64,000 bases of DNA from Clostridia bacterium. Lineage in GTDB: Bacteria > Bacillota > Clostridia > Oscillospirales > Acutalibacteraceae. The stretch lies in NCBI GenBank assembly GCA_017550625.1, contig JAFZOL010000034.1:54793-118792 (forward strand), read 5' to 3'. Under the pieces are notes generated by a model that was not told where the DNA came from, ran no database searches, and worked only from the letters and a program-made list of their open reading frames with translations. Of this stretch, positions 7,552 to 14,864 are shown piece after piece; the first letter of the stretch is position 1, and each line of letters starts with the position of its first letter. Made by a program: the position numbers and the translations under genes.

Positions 7552-9754
7552 CGAAGAAATGGTCCGCGGCGTGCGCGAACGCGTTGATGCCGGCAGGACC
7601 GCGAAAAAAAGACGCCTTCGGGGGATCGCGGCCGTGTCGCTGGCGCTGATTATCGCCCTGACCGCCGTGCTCGGCGTCACGCTCAACAAAAAATCGCCGG
7701 TCGTGCTGCCCGCGGCGATCGGCGGCGGCTACGGCTTCTCCGCGACAACGGCTGCCGAGCACCGCGCCGTGATCGAAAACGCGGTGAAAAACGACGCTGA
7801 AGCCATGCGCGAGCTGATGGATTCCACGCTCACGTGGAACCTGTCGGCCGACGGCGGGCTCAGGTTCACCGGCGAGCCCGTTACCCTGCATGTCACGGCA
7901 ACGAACCCGTCTCGTTACGTGAGCGAGGGCGGCTTTTCGGTGCTGCTCGACGGCGTGTACCAAAGCGTCACGCTCAGAAACGCCGACGGCACGCTTCTCG
8001 AACCCGCCGCGATGCACCCGCTGCTCTTCAACGCCAAAGAGACGAAGACCTTCGATCTGGTCTTCACGCCCAACGTCGGCAAAGCGGGCGATACCCTTAC
8101 GCTGTGTCTCGGCGTCACGATGTACCCGTCGTTTGAGGGCACGTACTACGGCGATGCATACGGCTACGGCTTCCTCGGAGAGGCTGCCGTCTACCCGCAC
8201 CGCTGCGTGTATTCCGAGCCCCTGACCCTTGCGTTCGCGCAGGATGCTCCCGCTGCGATGTCCGCCGCGGGGCTCGCCGTCCAGACAACGGCAAAATCGC
8301 CCGCGTTTTCCGATGACGAGCTGAAAACGGCCGACGAATCGGTATTCCCGAAGCTGTTCACGGATCCCGCTTCCGAATTCGCCGCGCAGAGCGTCAATCT
8401 CCTGCGCGGGGACGGCGAAAACGGCCTGACGGTCGCTTTCGCGGGGAAAGGGAGCACCTGCCGCGTCACGCTGATGATCGACCACGCACCCGTTGATCTC
8501 GGCGGCACCACGTTTACGGACGTCGTGACCGAAACCGGCACCGTCACGGCAGTGACGTTCCCCGTGGACGCCGCGTCGCTCGGCGCGGGCGCGCACCACG
8601 TTTACGCTACGGTCGTGGTCGGCTCCGGTGCGTACGCATCGGTTTACAATACGCCCACCGAATTCCTGTTTGTCGGCGAAAAGCCCGCACCCGCTGACTT
8701 GCCGCCCGCAAAAGAGCCCCAATACGCTCCGGCCGGTAAGGTCTCTTATCTCGGCTTCTCGTCGATCGGCGGCGGCATGCCTTTTGCCGACGTCTTCTCC
8801 GACGGCAGGCTTGCCGTGGTGCACGTTGCCGAGAGCGACGTGCGGGCAGGCGAGCGCGCGTTTTACGTCTATGATCCCGCCGACGGCAGCCTGACGAAAC
8901 AAGCCGTGCTCTCCAATTACGCGAACGCCTTCCGTCTCGCAAACGACCGCCTGATCGCCGTCGATAACCCCGCCGCTCCCGACCCGCACGTCCGGGTCTA
9001 CGGCAGCGACGGCGGCGTCCTCTCCGATGTACCCTTTAAAACCGGCCTGCCGTCCGACGAAATGACGCTGTTCAATTATCAGGCGGCGAACGGCAGCGTG
9101 CTGATCTCTACCGACGGCGGCGCGTTCTGGGTTTACTGCAGTGAAACGCAGCGAGCTTTTATTTTCGACGTCGCCACCGGCGAAAGAACGCCCGTGAAGG
9201 TCAAAAAGAGCACCGCTTACGGCACAACGGTCGGCATGATCGGCGATCGGTTCCTCGTCGAGGACTATAATGAAGCGGATGATTCGATCACGTTCAGTCT
9301 CGTGGACCGCTACGAAAACCGCGTAGGGGGGAGCGTCACGCTCGACAGCTCGGCGTGGATCCTCGACGGCGACGGCCGCTTCCGCACGCTGGCGCCGCGC
9401 GCGAACAAGCAGTCTCAAATGGGCAACCTCCCGGACCTGTGCTACGTGCTCGACTGCGAAACGCTCACGCTCACGCCGGTCAAGGTCCGGCTTGACAGCG
9501 AAAAAACGGGCGCGCTCGTCTCGAACGACGGGAGTATCCTCGTCACGCACCTGTACGGGCAGAAGATCACCCGCGTGTACGACGTCAAAACGGGCGAGGA
9601 GCTTACGTCCCTCGGCAATATCTCGGCGTGGATGAACCGTTTCGGCTCCTGCGTCGACGCCGAAAACCGCGCGGTCTATATCCGCGGCGACGGCGATATT
9701 CCCGAAAACGAAGCGGGCTATATCTCGCAGGATATCGTCACGTTCCGCTACTGA
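7541..9754 (+). CDS. Membrane-tethered protein co-encoded with ECF sigma factor (putative anti-sigma)
   Basis: A 737-residue protein with a short, basic N-terminal cytoplasmic segment (about 1-28), one transmembrane helix (about 29-47) and a ~690-residue extracellular part. The outer part begins with a beta-rich Ig-like section (residues 80-220) and ends with a region of repeating beta segments that looks like a beta-propeller sensor (from about 390). The overlap with the sigma gene and the one-helix topology suggest an anti-sigma/sensor role. The cytoplasmic segment is much shorter than a classic anti-sigma domain, so this is inference. The serpin at 24407 has the same layout. Confidence 0.7.
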   Translation: MRSDEEMVRGVRERVDAGRTAKKRRLRGIAAVSLALIIALTAVLGVTLNKKSPVVLPAAIGGGYGFSATTAAEHRAVIENAVKNDAEAMRELMDSTLTWNLSADGGLRFTGEPVTLHVTATNPSRYVSEGGFSVLLDGVYQSVTLRNADGTLLEPAAMHPLLFNAKETKTFDLVFTPNVGKAGDTLTLCLGVTMYPSFEGTYYGDAYGYGFLGEAAVYPHRCVYSEPLTLAFAQDAPAAMSAAGLAVQTTAKSPAFSDDELKTADESVFPKLFTDPASEFAAQSVNLLRGDGENGLTVAFAGKGSTCRVTLMIDHAPVDLGGTTFTDVVTETGTVTAVTFPVDAASLGAGAHHVYATVVVGSGAYASVYNTPTEFLFVGEKPAPADLPPAKEPQYAPAGKVSYLGFSSIGGGMPFADVFSDGRLAVVHVAESDVRAGERAFYVYDPADGSLTKQAVLSNYANAFRLANDRLIAVDNPAAPDPHVRVYGSDGGVLSDVPFKTGLPSDEMTLFNYQAANGSVLISTDGGAFWVYCSETQRAFIFDVATGERTPVKVKKSTAYGTTVGMIGDRFLVEDYNEADDSITFSLVDRYENRVGGSVTLDSSAWILDGDGRFRTLAPRANKQSQMGNLPDLCYVLDCETLTLTPVKVRLDSEKTGALVSNDGSILVTHLYGQKITRVYDVKTGEELTSLGNISAWMNRFGSCVDAENRAVYIRGDGDIPENEAGYISQDIVTFRY

Positions 9755-9779
9755 TCGGCCGTTTTGACCGAATAACCCC

Positions 9780-9808
9780 GTCCCCCGGGCCCTCCCGGGG
9801 GACTTTTT
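9780..9808 (+). terminator. Intrinsic terminator of the ECF operon
   Basis: A 10 bp stem (9780-9789 with 9794-9803) with the loop CCCT is followed by TTTTT. Confidence 0.88.
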
Positions 9809-9851
9809 CGCAAAAAACGGCGCCGTGGGGCAAAAAACCTTACAAAAATGC

Positions 9852-9880
9852 TTGACTTTTTTTGTGCGCTCTGTTAAAAT
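9852..9880 (+). promoter_or_regulatory. Sigma-A promoter of rpsF-ssb-rpsR
   Basis: TTGACT (9852-9857) and TAAAAT (9875-9880) are 17 bases apart. Confidence 0.8.
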
Positions 9881-9913
9881 ACCATCTGTTGTAATGCGTT
9901 TTTACAACATTCC

Positions 9914-9932
9914 TTGCCACTTCGGTGGCCAA
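9914..9932 (+). promoter_or_regulatory. Leader hairpin, candidate S6:S18 autoregulatory site
   Basis: The hairpin TTGCCAC-TTCG-GTGGC(C)AA sits between the promoter and the rpsF ribosome site. Many bacterial rpsF leaders carry a hairpin that binds the S6:S18 complex and represses translation. The position fits, but I cannot confirm the conserved binding bulge by eye. Confidence 0.45.
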
Positions 9933-9955
9933 AGTCCAGAAGGAGGTGCAATCAA

Positions 9956-10234
9956 ATGTCCAAGTACGAATCCGTAGCAGTGTTTTCCGTGAAGGAAGGC
10001 GAAGAGGCTGCAAAGAACCTTGTCGAAAAGTTCAAGGCTCTGATCGAAGCGAACGGTACGATGGAGGCAGTTGACGAGTGGGGTGTCCGTAAGCTTGCTT
10101 ACGAGATCAACTATGAGACGGACGGCTATTACGTGCTCTACACGTTCGAGGCCGACGTGAATTTCCCGGCTGAGCTCGACCGTATCTACAACATCACCGA
10201 CGGCGTTCTTCGTTCCATTATCGTCGCGAGATAA
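9956..10234 (+). CDS. rpsF: 30S ribosomal protein S6
   Basis: A 92-residue small-subunit protein that pairs with S18 on the platform of the 30S subunit. It begins MSKYESVAVFSV and holds the family signature VRKLAYEINYETDGYYVLYTF. The start ATG follows AAGGAGG. It is first in the conserved rpsF-ssb-rpsR operon, 13 bases before ssb. It lacks the Glu-rich tail seen in enteric S6, as usual for Firmicutes. Confidence 0.97.
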   Translation: MSKYESVAVFSVKEGEEAAKNLVEKFKALIEANGTMEAVDEWGVRKLAYEINYETDGYYVLYTFEADVNFPAELDRIYNITDGVLRSIIVAR

Positions 10235-10247
10235 GGGAGGAAGAAAG

Positions 10248-10682
10248 ATGCTTAACTGTGTTGTTTTAATGGGCAGATTAACTGCCGACCCCGAGCTTCG
10301 CACGACGGCCTCCGGCGTTTCCGTCGCAAGATTCAGCATCGCGGTGGACCGTGGCTATACCCGCCCCGGCGAAGAAAAGCAGACTGACTTCATCAACATC
10401 GTTGCGTGGCGTCAGACGGCTGAGTTCGTCAGCAAGTATTTCCACAAGGGTTCCATGATCGCCGTTCAGGGTGAGCTTCGCATGAACAAGTTCACCGACA
10501 AAAACGGCCAGAACCGCACGACCTATGAAGTGATGGCCAACAACATCAGCTTCACGGGCTCCAAGGCCGAATCCGGCAGCGGCGACTTTGCCGCGCCCGG
10601 CGCGCAGCCTGCCGCGTCCTATCAGAACGCCGGGTCTGACGATTTTCAGACCGTGGTAGAGGACGACGGTTTTCCGTTCTGA
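10248..10682 (+). CDS. ssb: Single-stranded DNA-binding protein
   Basis: A 144-residue SSB. The OB fold spans about 1-105 (MLNCVVLMGRLTADPELR, FINIVAWRQTAEFVSKYF, GSMIAVQGELRMNKF), followed by a flexible linker and the acidic partner-binding tip DDGFPF. In Firmicutes the copy between rpsF and rpsR is the main replication SSB. The ribosome site GGGAGGAAG precedes the ATG. Confidence 0.97.
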   Translation: MLNCVVLMGRLTADPELRTTASGVSVARFSIAVDRGYTRPGEEKQTDFINIVAWRQTAEFVSKYFHKGSMIAVQGELRMNKFTDKNGQNRTTYEVMANNISFTGSKAESGSGDFAAPGAQPAASYQNAGSDDFQTVVEDDGFPF

Positions 10683-10710
10683 GAAAATACTGAGATAAGG
10701 AGGAACCATC

Positions 10711-10968
10711 ATGGCTTTTGAGAAAAAGGAAGGCGCAAGACCCGCCCGTCCCATGAACAGAAAACGCAAAAAGGTCTGCACGTTCTGCGTGGAAAAGAGC
10801 GAGTTCATCGACTATAAAGATACCGCCAAGCTCCGCCGCTTCATTTCCGAGCGCGCGAAGATCCTGCCCCGCAGAGTGACCGGCACCTGTGCCGAGCATC
10901 AGAGAGAACTGACCGTGGCCATCAAGCGCGCCCGTCAGCTTGCCCTGCTGCCCTATATCAGCGATTAA
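10711..10968 (+). CDS. rpsR: 30S ribosomal protein S18
   Basis: An 85-residue S18 with a basic N-terminus, the core [25 protein letters not shown] and an [21 protein letters not shown] tail. Cys residues in CTFC and TGTC indicate the zinc-binding (C+) form. Last gene of the operon, with a terminator shortly after. Confidence 0.97.
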   Translation: MAFEKKEGARPARPMNRKRKKVCTFCVEKSEFIDYKDTAKLRRFISERAKILPRRVTGTCAEHQRELTVAIKRARQLALLPYISD

Positions 10969-10996
10969 TCCGATCAAACAGCAGAAAACAAAAAAC

Positions 10997-11022
10997 ACCT
11001 CCGGACAACCGGAGGTTTTTTT
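10997..11022 (+). terminator. Intrinsic terminator of rpsF operon
   Basis: An 8 bp stem (10997-11004 with 11009-11016) with the loop ACAA is followed by seven T. Confidence 0.9.
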
Positions 11023-11032
11023 GTCGTCGTAT

Positions 11033-11062
11033 CGCATATCCCGCGTTTTCCGGGGCATACTG
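11033..11062 (+). promoter_or_regulatory. Putative forespore sigma-G promoter of spoVA
   Basis: CGCATA (11033-11038) and CATACTG (11056-11062) are 17 bases apart. The -10 differs from the sigma-F/G consensus CATACTA at one position, and the -35 keeps the central A/T core. spoVA operons are forespore-expressed in known spore formers. Confidence 0.6.
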
Positions 11063-11084
11063 AGCGGGAAAAGGAAGTGGACGC

Positions 11085-11522
11085 ATGGACAAAGAAACCT
11101 ATCGCGAAAAAGTGAAGCGCGCGTCGCCGGATTCTCCGCTCGTCAAGAACTGCCTTTGGGCGTTTTGCGTGGGCGGGGCGATTTGTCTGATCGGCGAGGC
11201 GCTCTTTACGCTCTACGCCCGTCTCGGCGCGGATGAAAAAACCGCCCCGGCTCTCGTGAGCGTCACGCTCATCGCCGTCACCGCCGCGCTCACGGGCGTC
11301 GGCGTGTTTGACCGCATCGCCAAGCACGCGGGCGCGGGCACCATGGTGCCGATCACGGGCTTCGCCAACTCCGTGGTGTCGCCGGCGGTGGAGTTTGCCA
11401 CCGAGGGGCGTGTGACGGGCACCGCGGTCAGGATGTTCACGATCGCGGGCCCCGTGATCGTCTACGGCTGCTCGGCGGCGTCTCTTTACGGTCTGATCTA
11501 CTACTGTTTTCTGCGGGGGTAA
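11085..11522 (+). CDS. spoVAC: Stage V sporulation protein AC
   Basis: A 145-residue membrane protein of the SpoVA channel, which moves dipicolinic acid into the developing spore and out at germination. Three to four hydrophobic segments are visible. Family-typical stretches are NCLWAFCVGGAICLIGEAL near the N-terminus and GTMVPITGFANSVVSPAVEF near 90-110. Start ATG after AAAAGGAAG. It is followed five bases later by spoVAD. Confidence 0.93.
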   Translation: MDKETYREKVKRASPDSPLVKNCLWAFCVGGAICLIGEALFTLYARLGADEKTAPALVSVTLIAVTAALTGVGVFDRIAKHAGAGTMVPITGFANSVVSPAVEFATEGRVTGTAVRMFTIAGPVIVYGCSAASLYGLIYYCFLRG

Positions 11523-11526
11523 CGCC

Positions 11527-12549
11527 ATGAAACGACTCGGGAAATACACCTTTACCTTTGAATCCGCGCCGGCGATCCTTTCCGGCGCCGGGAGCGTGGG
11601 CAAGGCCGAGGGCGAGGGCCCGCTCGCGCACGAGTTCGACTTCATCAACGAAAACGACGGCGTCGGCGCGTCGACGTGGGAGAAGGCCGAGGCCTCGCTC
11701 GTGCGGCAGGCGGTCACGCTGGCGATCGACAAAGCCCGCCTCACCCCCGCCGAGATCGACGTGGCGTTCGCCGGGGACCTATTAAACCAGTGCACCGCCT
11801 CCACCTTCGGCTTCCGCGAGCTGCAGATCCCGCTCGCGGGGCTGTTCGGCGCCTGCTCCACGTTCGCGCTCGCGCTCTTCATGGCGGCGCTGTTCGTGGA
11901 CGGCGGCTACGCAAAACACGCGCTGGCCGAGGCCTCGTCGCATTTCTGCTCGGCCGAAAAGCAGTTCCGCATGCCGCTCGAATACGGCGGCCAGCGCCCG
12001 CAAACCGCACAGCGCACCGTCACGGGCGCGGGCGCGTGCATCGTCGGCGCGAAGGGGACGGGCCCCAGGATCGTGCGCGGGTGCGTGGGGCGCATCACGG
12101 ATATGGACGTTTCGGACCCCGCCAACATGGGCGCGGCCATGGCGCCCGCGGCGGCGGCCACGATCGGCGAATACCTGCTCGACACGAAAACGGTGCCCGA
12201 GGACTACGATCTGATCCTCACCGGCGACCTCGGCAGCGTCGGCGCCGCGCTGATGCGCGACCTGCTCAGATCCGATTACGGCTGCGACCCCGGCGCGGTG
12301 CATAACGACTGCGGGCTCATGGTGTTCGACGCGAAAAAGCAGGACGTCCACGCCGGCGGCTCCGGCTGCGGGTGCAGCGCCGCTGTCTTTTCCACGAAGA
12401 TTTTGCGCGAGCTCTCAAACGGGACGCTCAGCCGCGTGCTGTTCGCGGGCACGGGGGCGCTCATGAGCCCGCTCACGACCTTACAGGGCGAGAGCATCCC
12501 GTGCATCTGCCACGCCGTGGAACTGGCGGGAGGGGAGAGGCGCCTGTGA
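11527..12549 (+). CDS. spoVAD: Stage V sporulation protein AD
   Basis: A 340-residue thiolase-fold protein of the SpoVA complex; in Bacillus it binds dipicolinic acid. Typical parts are GKYTFTFESAPAILSGA at the start, FGACSTFALALFMAALF near 110-125, and the glycine-rich GGSGCGCSAAVFSTKIL near 280. Length matches the family. Its TGA stop overlaps the GTG of a 48-residue ORF, where spoVAE would normally be found. Confidence 0.95.
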   Translation: MKRLGKYTFTFESAPAILSGAGSVGKAEGEGPLAHEFDFINENDGVGASTWEKAEASLVRQAVTLAIDKARLTPAEIDVAFAGDLLNQCTASTFGFRELQIPLAGLFGACSTFALALFMAALFVDGGYAKHALAEASSHFCSAEKQFRMPLEYGGQRPQTAQRTVTGAGACIVGAKGTGPRIVRGCVGRITDMDVSDPANMGAAMAPAAAATIGEYLLDTKTVPEDYDLILTGDLGSVGAALMRDLLRSDYGCDPGAVHNDCGLMVFDAKKQDVHAGGSGCGCSAAVFSTKILRELSNGTLSRVLFAGTGALMSPLTTLQGESIPCICHAVELAGGERRL

Positions 12550-12692
12550 ATCTTGACCGCATAACGAAAGAGATCAGGCTGCTCCGCTTCGCCACGCGCG
12601 TCACACGCGTTTTGAAGGTCGTCAGACTGATCTCGGTGGCAATCCCGCTGTTTGGGGCGGCGCGCCTTATTCTTTCACTCAGTCGACGGTAA
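12546..12692 (+). CDS. 48-residue basic hydrophobic protein coupled to spoVAD
   Basis: The GTG at 12546 overlaps the spoVAD stop (GTGA) and lies just after a purine-rich GGGAGGGGAGAGG, so translation is plausible. The product has 48 residues, rich in Arg and Leu/Val (RFATRVTRVLKVVRLISVAIPLF at 14-36), and probably forms one membrane-associated helix. It bears no resemblance to SpoVAE. Its end overlaps the convergent XRE gene by 14 bases. I do not recognise it. Confidence 0.5.
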   Translation: MNLDRITKEIRLLRFATRVTRVLKVVRLISVAIPLFGAARLILSLSRR

Positions 12693-12703
12693 GTCGGCTG
12701 AGT
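12677..12703. terminator. Hairpin within overlapping convergent gene ends
   Basis: A stem (12677-12687 with 12693-12703, nearly perfect) spans the stop codons of the spoVA small ORF and the XRE gene. A T-rich run (CTTTCTTTTG) follows on the plus strand. Confidence 0.55.
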
Positions 12704-13239
12704 CTTTCTTTTGTCTCGTTTTTCGCCGCCGCGAGCACGGTTTCCACGGCGGGCGTGCGCTCCACGCTCTTCGGGCGGTCGCGCAGTTTTTCTTTCGTTA
12801 TTAGATCCGTCACAAGCGCGTTCACGGGCAGGGCGTTCTCCACGTCGCCGGATAACGTGAGGGCGTATTTTTCGGCGCACAGCGAGAAGAACACGTTGAA
12901 AAACGCCTCGTCGTCCGCGCTGCCGGCGGCCTCTTCCGAAAACTTGATGAGCGCGCGCAGTACGGTCTTGCTCTGCAGCGCATCGTCGGTGGGCAGCGCG
13001 TCGAAAAACGTGAGCTCTTCCGCGCCCTGCCTGCGGTCCGAAAGCCCCAGCAGATAATCCGCCGAAACGCCGTAATACGCGGCGCTTTTTTTTAAAAAAT
13101 CAAGGCTGCACTCGCGAATGCCCTTTTCATAGTGCGACAACAGCGCCTGCGACACACCGAGGTCGGCGGCGGCCTGCTTCTGGCTGACGGCCTTTTCCCG
13201 TCTCAGCCGCGAGAGTTTTGCCGAAAATTCCGCGCTCAT
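12679..13239 (-). CDS. XRE-family transcriptional regulator
   Basis: A 186-residue protein with an N-terminal XRE helix-turn-helix (about 6-62: KLSRLRREKAVSQKQAAADLGVS then LLSHYEKG) and the family-typical SADYLLGLSDRR. The ~110-residue C-terminal part is helical and unassigned. The ATG at 13239 follows GGGGGAG; the open frame further upstream crosses the promoter. It is divergent from the histidine phosphatase gene and their promoters overlap, so the regulator may control both. Confidence 0.85.
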   Translation of the reverse strand: MSAEFSAKLSRLRREKAVSQKQAAADLGVSQALLSHYEKGIRECSLDFLKKSAAYYGVSADYLLGLSDRRQGAEELTFFDALPTDDALQSKTVLRALIKFSEEAAGSADDEAFFNVFFSLCAEKYALTLSGDVENALPVNALVTDLITKEKLRDRPKSVERTPAVETVLAAAKNETKERLSRLTVD

Positions 13240-13252
13240 GCGATTCTCCCCC

Positions 13253-13281
13253 TTGCAAACGGTGAACGATGATAGTATAAT
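13253..13281 (+). promoter_or_regulatory. Sigma-A promoter of histidine phosphatase gene
   Basis: TTGCAA (13253-13258) and TATAAT (13276-13281) are 17 bases apart. It overlaps the oppositely oriented promoter at 13280-13307 in a palindromic TATAATTATA core. Confidence 0.75.
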
Positions 13282-13307
13282 TATAGCATACTTTTTCGTT
13301 TTGTAAA
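13280..13307 (-). promoter_or_regulatory. Sigma-A promoter of XRE regulator
   Basis: On the minus strand, TTTACA (13302-13307) and TATAAT (13280-13285) are 16 bases apart. Confidence 0.7.
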
Positions 13308-13318
13308 GGGAAGAACCT

Positions 13319-14029
13319 ATGAAAACCTGCAAGATCCACCTGATCCGCCACGGCCTTGCCGAGGGCGGGGTCGAGGGGCAGTATATCGGGCACACCGACG
13401 TCCCCCTCACCGACGAAGGCCGCCGCCAGCTCGAGCGGATGAAGCGCGACTATGAGTACCCGGCCGTCTCCGCCGTGCTCTCGAGCCCCCTTGACCGCTG
13501 CCTCGAGACCGCGCGCATCCTGTATCCGGATTTAAGCCCCCTGATCTTCGACACGCTGATCGAATACGATTTCGGCGAGTTCGAGGGCATGACAGCCGAC
13601 GACCTCAAGTCCGACCCCGCGTTCGCCGAATGGCTCTCTGGCGGGCCGGACGCGAAGGCCCCCTTCGGCGAGTCGAACGCCGCCTTCCAAAAGCGCGTCT
13701 GCCGCGCGTTTTACGACATCGTGAACGGTGTGCTCAAGGCTGGCGCCGATTCGGTGGCCATCGTCACGCACGGCGGCGTGATCATGACGATCATGCAGAT
13801 GTTCGCCATCCCCGAGGCGCCGATGCACGAGTGGCTCACGCCCAACGGCTGCGGCTACACGCTCAACGTGATCCCCTCCGTCTGGGGCAACACCTCCAAG
13901 GCCGAGGCGTTCGCCGAGATCCCCCTCAAACCCCGCGAAGAAGAACCCGAGGACGACCCCGATATCAACTGGGACGAAGAGATCGACCCCGCGGAATTCA
14001 AGGGCTTTTACACGCCCGGAATGGAGTAA
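13319..14029 (+). CDS. Histidine phosphatase (phosphoglycerate mutase) family protein
   Basis: A 236-residue cytosolic phosphatase with the catalytic LIRHG (residues 8-12), the partner Glu in EYDFGEFEG and the second histidine in VTHGG. The substrate is not evident; family members act on phosphosugars, cobalamin precursors or proteins. An unusual acidic tail (EEEPEDDPDINWDEE) follows the fold. It is followed three bases later by the DUF896 gene and shares its terminator. Confidence 0.88.
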   Translation: MKTCKIHLIRHGLAEGGVEGQYIGHTDVPLTDEGRRQLERMKRDYEYPAVSAVLSSPLDRCLETARILYPDLSPLIFDTLIEYDFGEFEGMTADDLKSDPAFAEWLSGGPDAKAPFGESNAAFQKRVCRAFYDIVNGVLKAGADSVAIVTHGGVIMTIMQMFAIPEAPMHEWLTPNGCGYTLNVIPSVWGNTSKAEAFAEIPLKPREEEPEDDPDINWDEEIDPAEFKGFYTPGME

Positions 14030-14032
14030 CCT

Positions 14033-14254
14033 ATGGTCACACAGGAACAGATCGACCGCATCAACGAGCTCGCGCGCAAATCCCGCACCCCCGAGGGCCT
14101 CACCGCCGAAGAAAAGGCCGAGCAGGCGAAGCTCCGCAAAGCCTACGTCGACGCGATGCGCGACTCGCTGCGCGGGCAGCTCGAGCACACCATCGTCGTC
14201 TATCCCGACGGCTCCCGCAAACCCCTCTCCGAGGCGATGAAAAAGAAAAAATGA
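14033..14254 (+). CDS. DUF896 (UPF0291/YnzC) small protein
   Basis: A 73-residue protein with the clear family pattern: IDRINELARKSR, GLTAEEKAEQAKLRKAYVDAMR, and a C-terminal VVYPDGS. It is a small helical hairpin protein of unknown function; Bacillus YnzC is encoded with SOS genes, but no SOS box is seen here. Co-transcribed with the histidine phosphatase. Confidence 0.88.
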   Translation: MVTQEQIDRINELARKSRTPEGLTAEEKAEQAKLRKAYVDAMRDSLRGQLEHTIVVYPDGSRKPLSEAMKKKK

Positions 14255-14273
14255 TCGGGCCGCCGCCCGAAAA

Positions 14274-14301
14274 AGACCGTCCCCGGACGGTCTTTTTTTT
14301 T
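14274..14301 (+). terminator. Intrinsic terminator after DUF896
   Basis: An 8 bp stem (14274-14281 with 14286-14293) is followed by a run of T. It marks the left end of the AT-rich island. Confidence 0.88.
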
Positions 14302-14363
14302 GCCCTTACAGACCGCCGTCATTTGCACGGATTTCATAAAATCTGAAATAATACAAAAATCTC

Positions 14364-14392
14364 TTGATAATCCTTGCCCGATGTGGTATGCT
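14364..14392 (+). promoter_or_regulatory. Promoter of structured RNA 1
   Basis: TTGATA (14364-14369) and TATGCT (14387-14392) are 17 bases apart. The same TATGCT -10 and spacing precede structured RNA 2. Confidence 0.75.
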
Positions 14393-14398
14393 GAATAT

Positions 14399-14583
14399 GC
14401 TACACAAAACCGCATAGTGTTTTTTACACACATAATAGCTTGTATTTTTATCATTTTTGGTAAAAATACAGGCTCTGCTATCTTTGCAAGCTGTTATGTG
14501 TGCATTTGATGGTGGTTTTGTGTAGCGACAAATCGGAGCTTTGTATTTTTCGGTGCGGCAGCTTCGGTTTGCCGCACTTTTTT
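14399..14583 (+). ncRNA. Structured RNA 1 (long hairpin, GGAG-loop hairpin, terminator)
   Basis: A closing stem of 13 perfect pairs (14399-14411 with 14514-14526) surrounds a central bubble, a 16 bp stem with one G-U (14427-14442 with 14487-14502) and an apical AT hairpin (14443-14450 with 14461-14468). A small hairpin ACAAA/TTTGT with a loop containing CGGAG follows. A terminator ends the unit (14553-14560 with 14570-14577, six T). The 3' half matches structured RNA 2 in order and partly in sequence (TTTTTCGGTGCG). It precedes a 71-residue ORF. It does not match a riboswitch I know; 6S RNA was considered. Confidence 0.65.
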
Positions 14584-14646
14584 GTTCTGCGCGAAGGGAG
14601 GCTGCACTTTTTTAATCGTATACTTTTTAGGAAGGTGTGATAATTA

Positions 14647-14862
14647 ATGGCAAAACCAAAACTTGAAAAGATTGAAGCGATGTTGTCAAAAGGAAAACCA
14701 ATTACTCTTACTGATGCACAGTATGAGAGAAAAACAGGTGCTTCCTTGCCAAAAGGAAAATACTACCTGTTAAACAACTCTGCAATAGCTCGATTGTGCA
14801 AAAAATACGGGTTTATCATTGAACTTCAAGAAAAAACAATAACGCTTAAGAAAGGAGAATGA
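14647..14862 (+). CDS. 71-residue basic protein downstream of structured RNA 1
   Basis: An AT-rich small gene with the ribosome site TAGGAAGG before ATG 14647. The product is basic and hydrophilic; the central part (ITLTDAQYERKTGASLPKG) and the end (KKYGFIIELQEKTITLKKGE) suggest a small alpha/beta fold, possibly nucleic-acid binding. I do not recognise the family. The stop overlaps the region of the next gene's ribosome site, so the two are coupled. Base composition is unlike the flanking chromosome. Confidence 0.65.
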   Translation: MAKPKLEKIEAMLSKGKPITLTDAQYERKTGASLPKGKYYLLNNSAIARLCKKYGFIIELQEKTITLKKGE

Positions 14863-14864
14863 GT

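Noticed and set aside
7535..9550. 671-codon minus-strand frame opposite the ECF partner gene
   Set aside because: Antisense shadow; no domain recognised, and the plus-strand protein has a signal-anchor and coupled start.
14399..14583. Structured RNA 1 as 6S RNA
   Set aside because: Length and central bubble fit, but the conserved part shared with RNA 2 lies beyond the closing stem (GGAG-loop hairpin plus terminator), RNA 2 has almost no bubble, and both copies sit directly ahead of small ORFs. Not excluded without an Infernal search.
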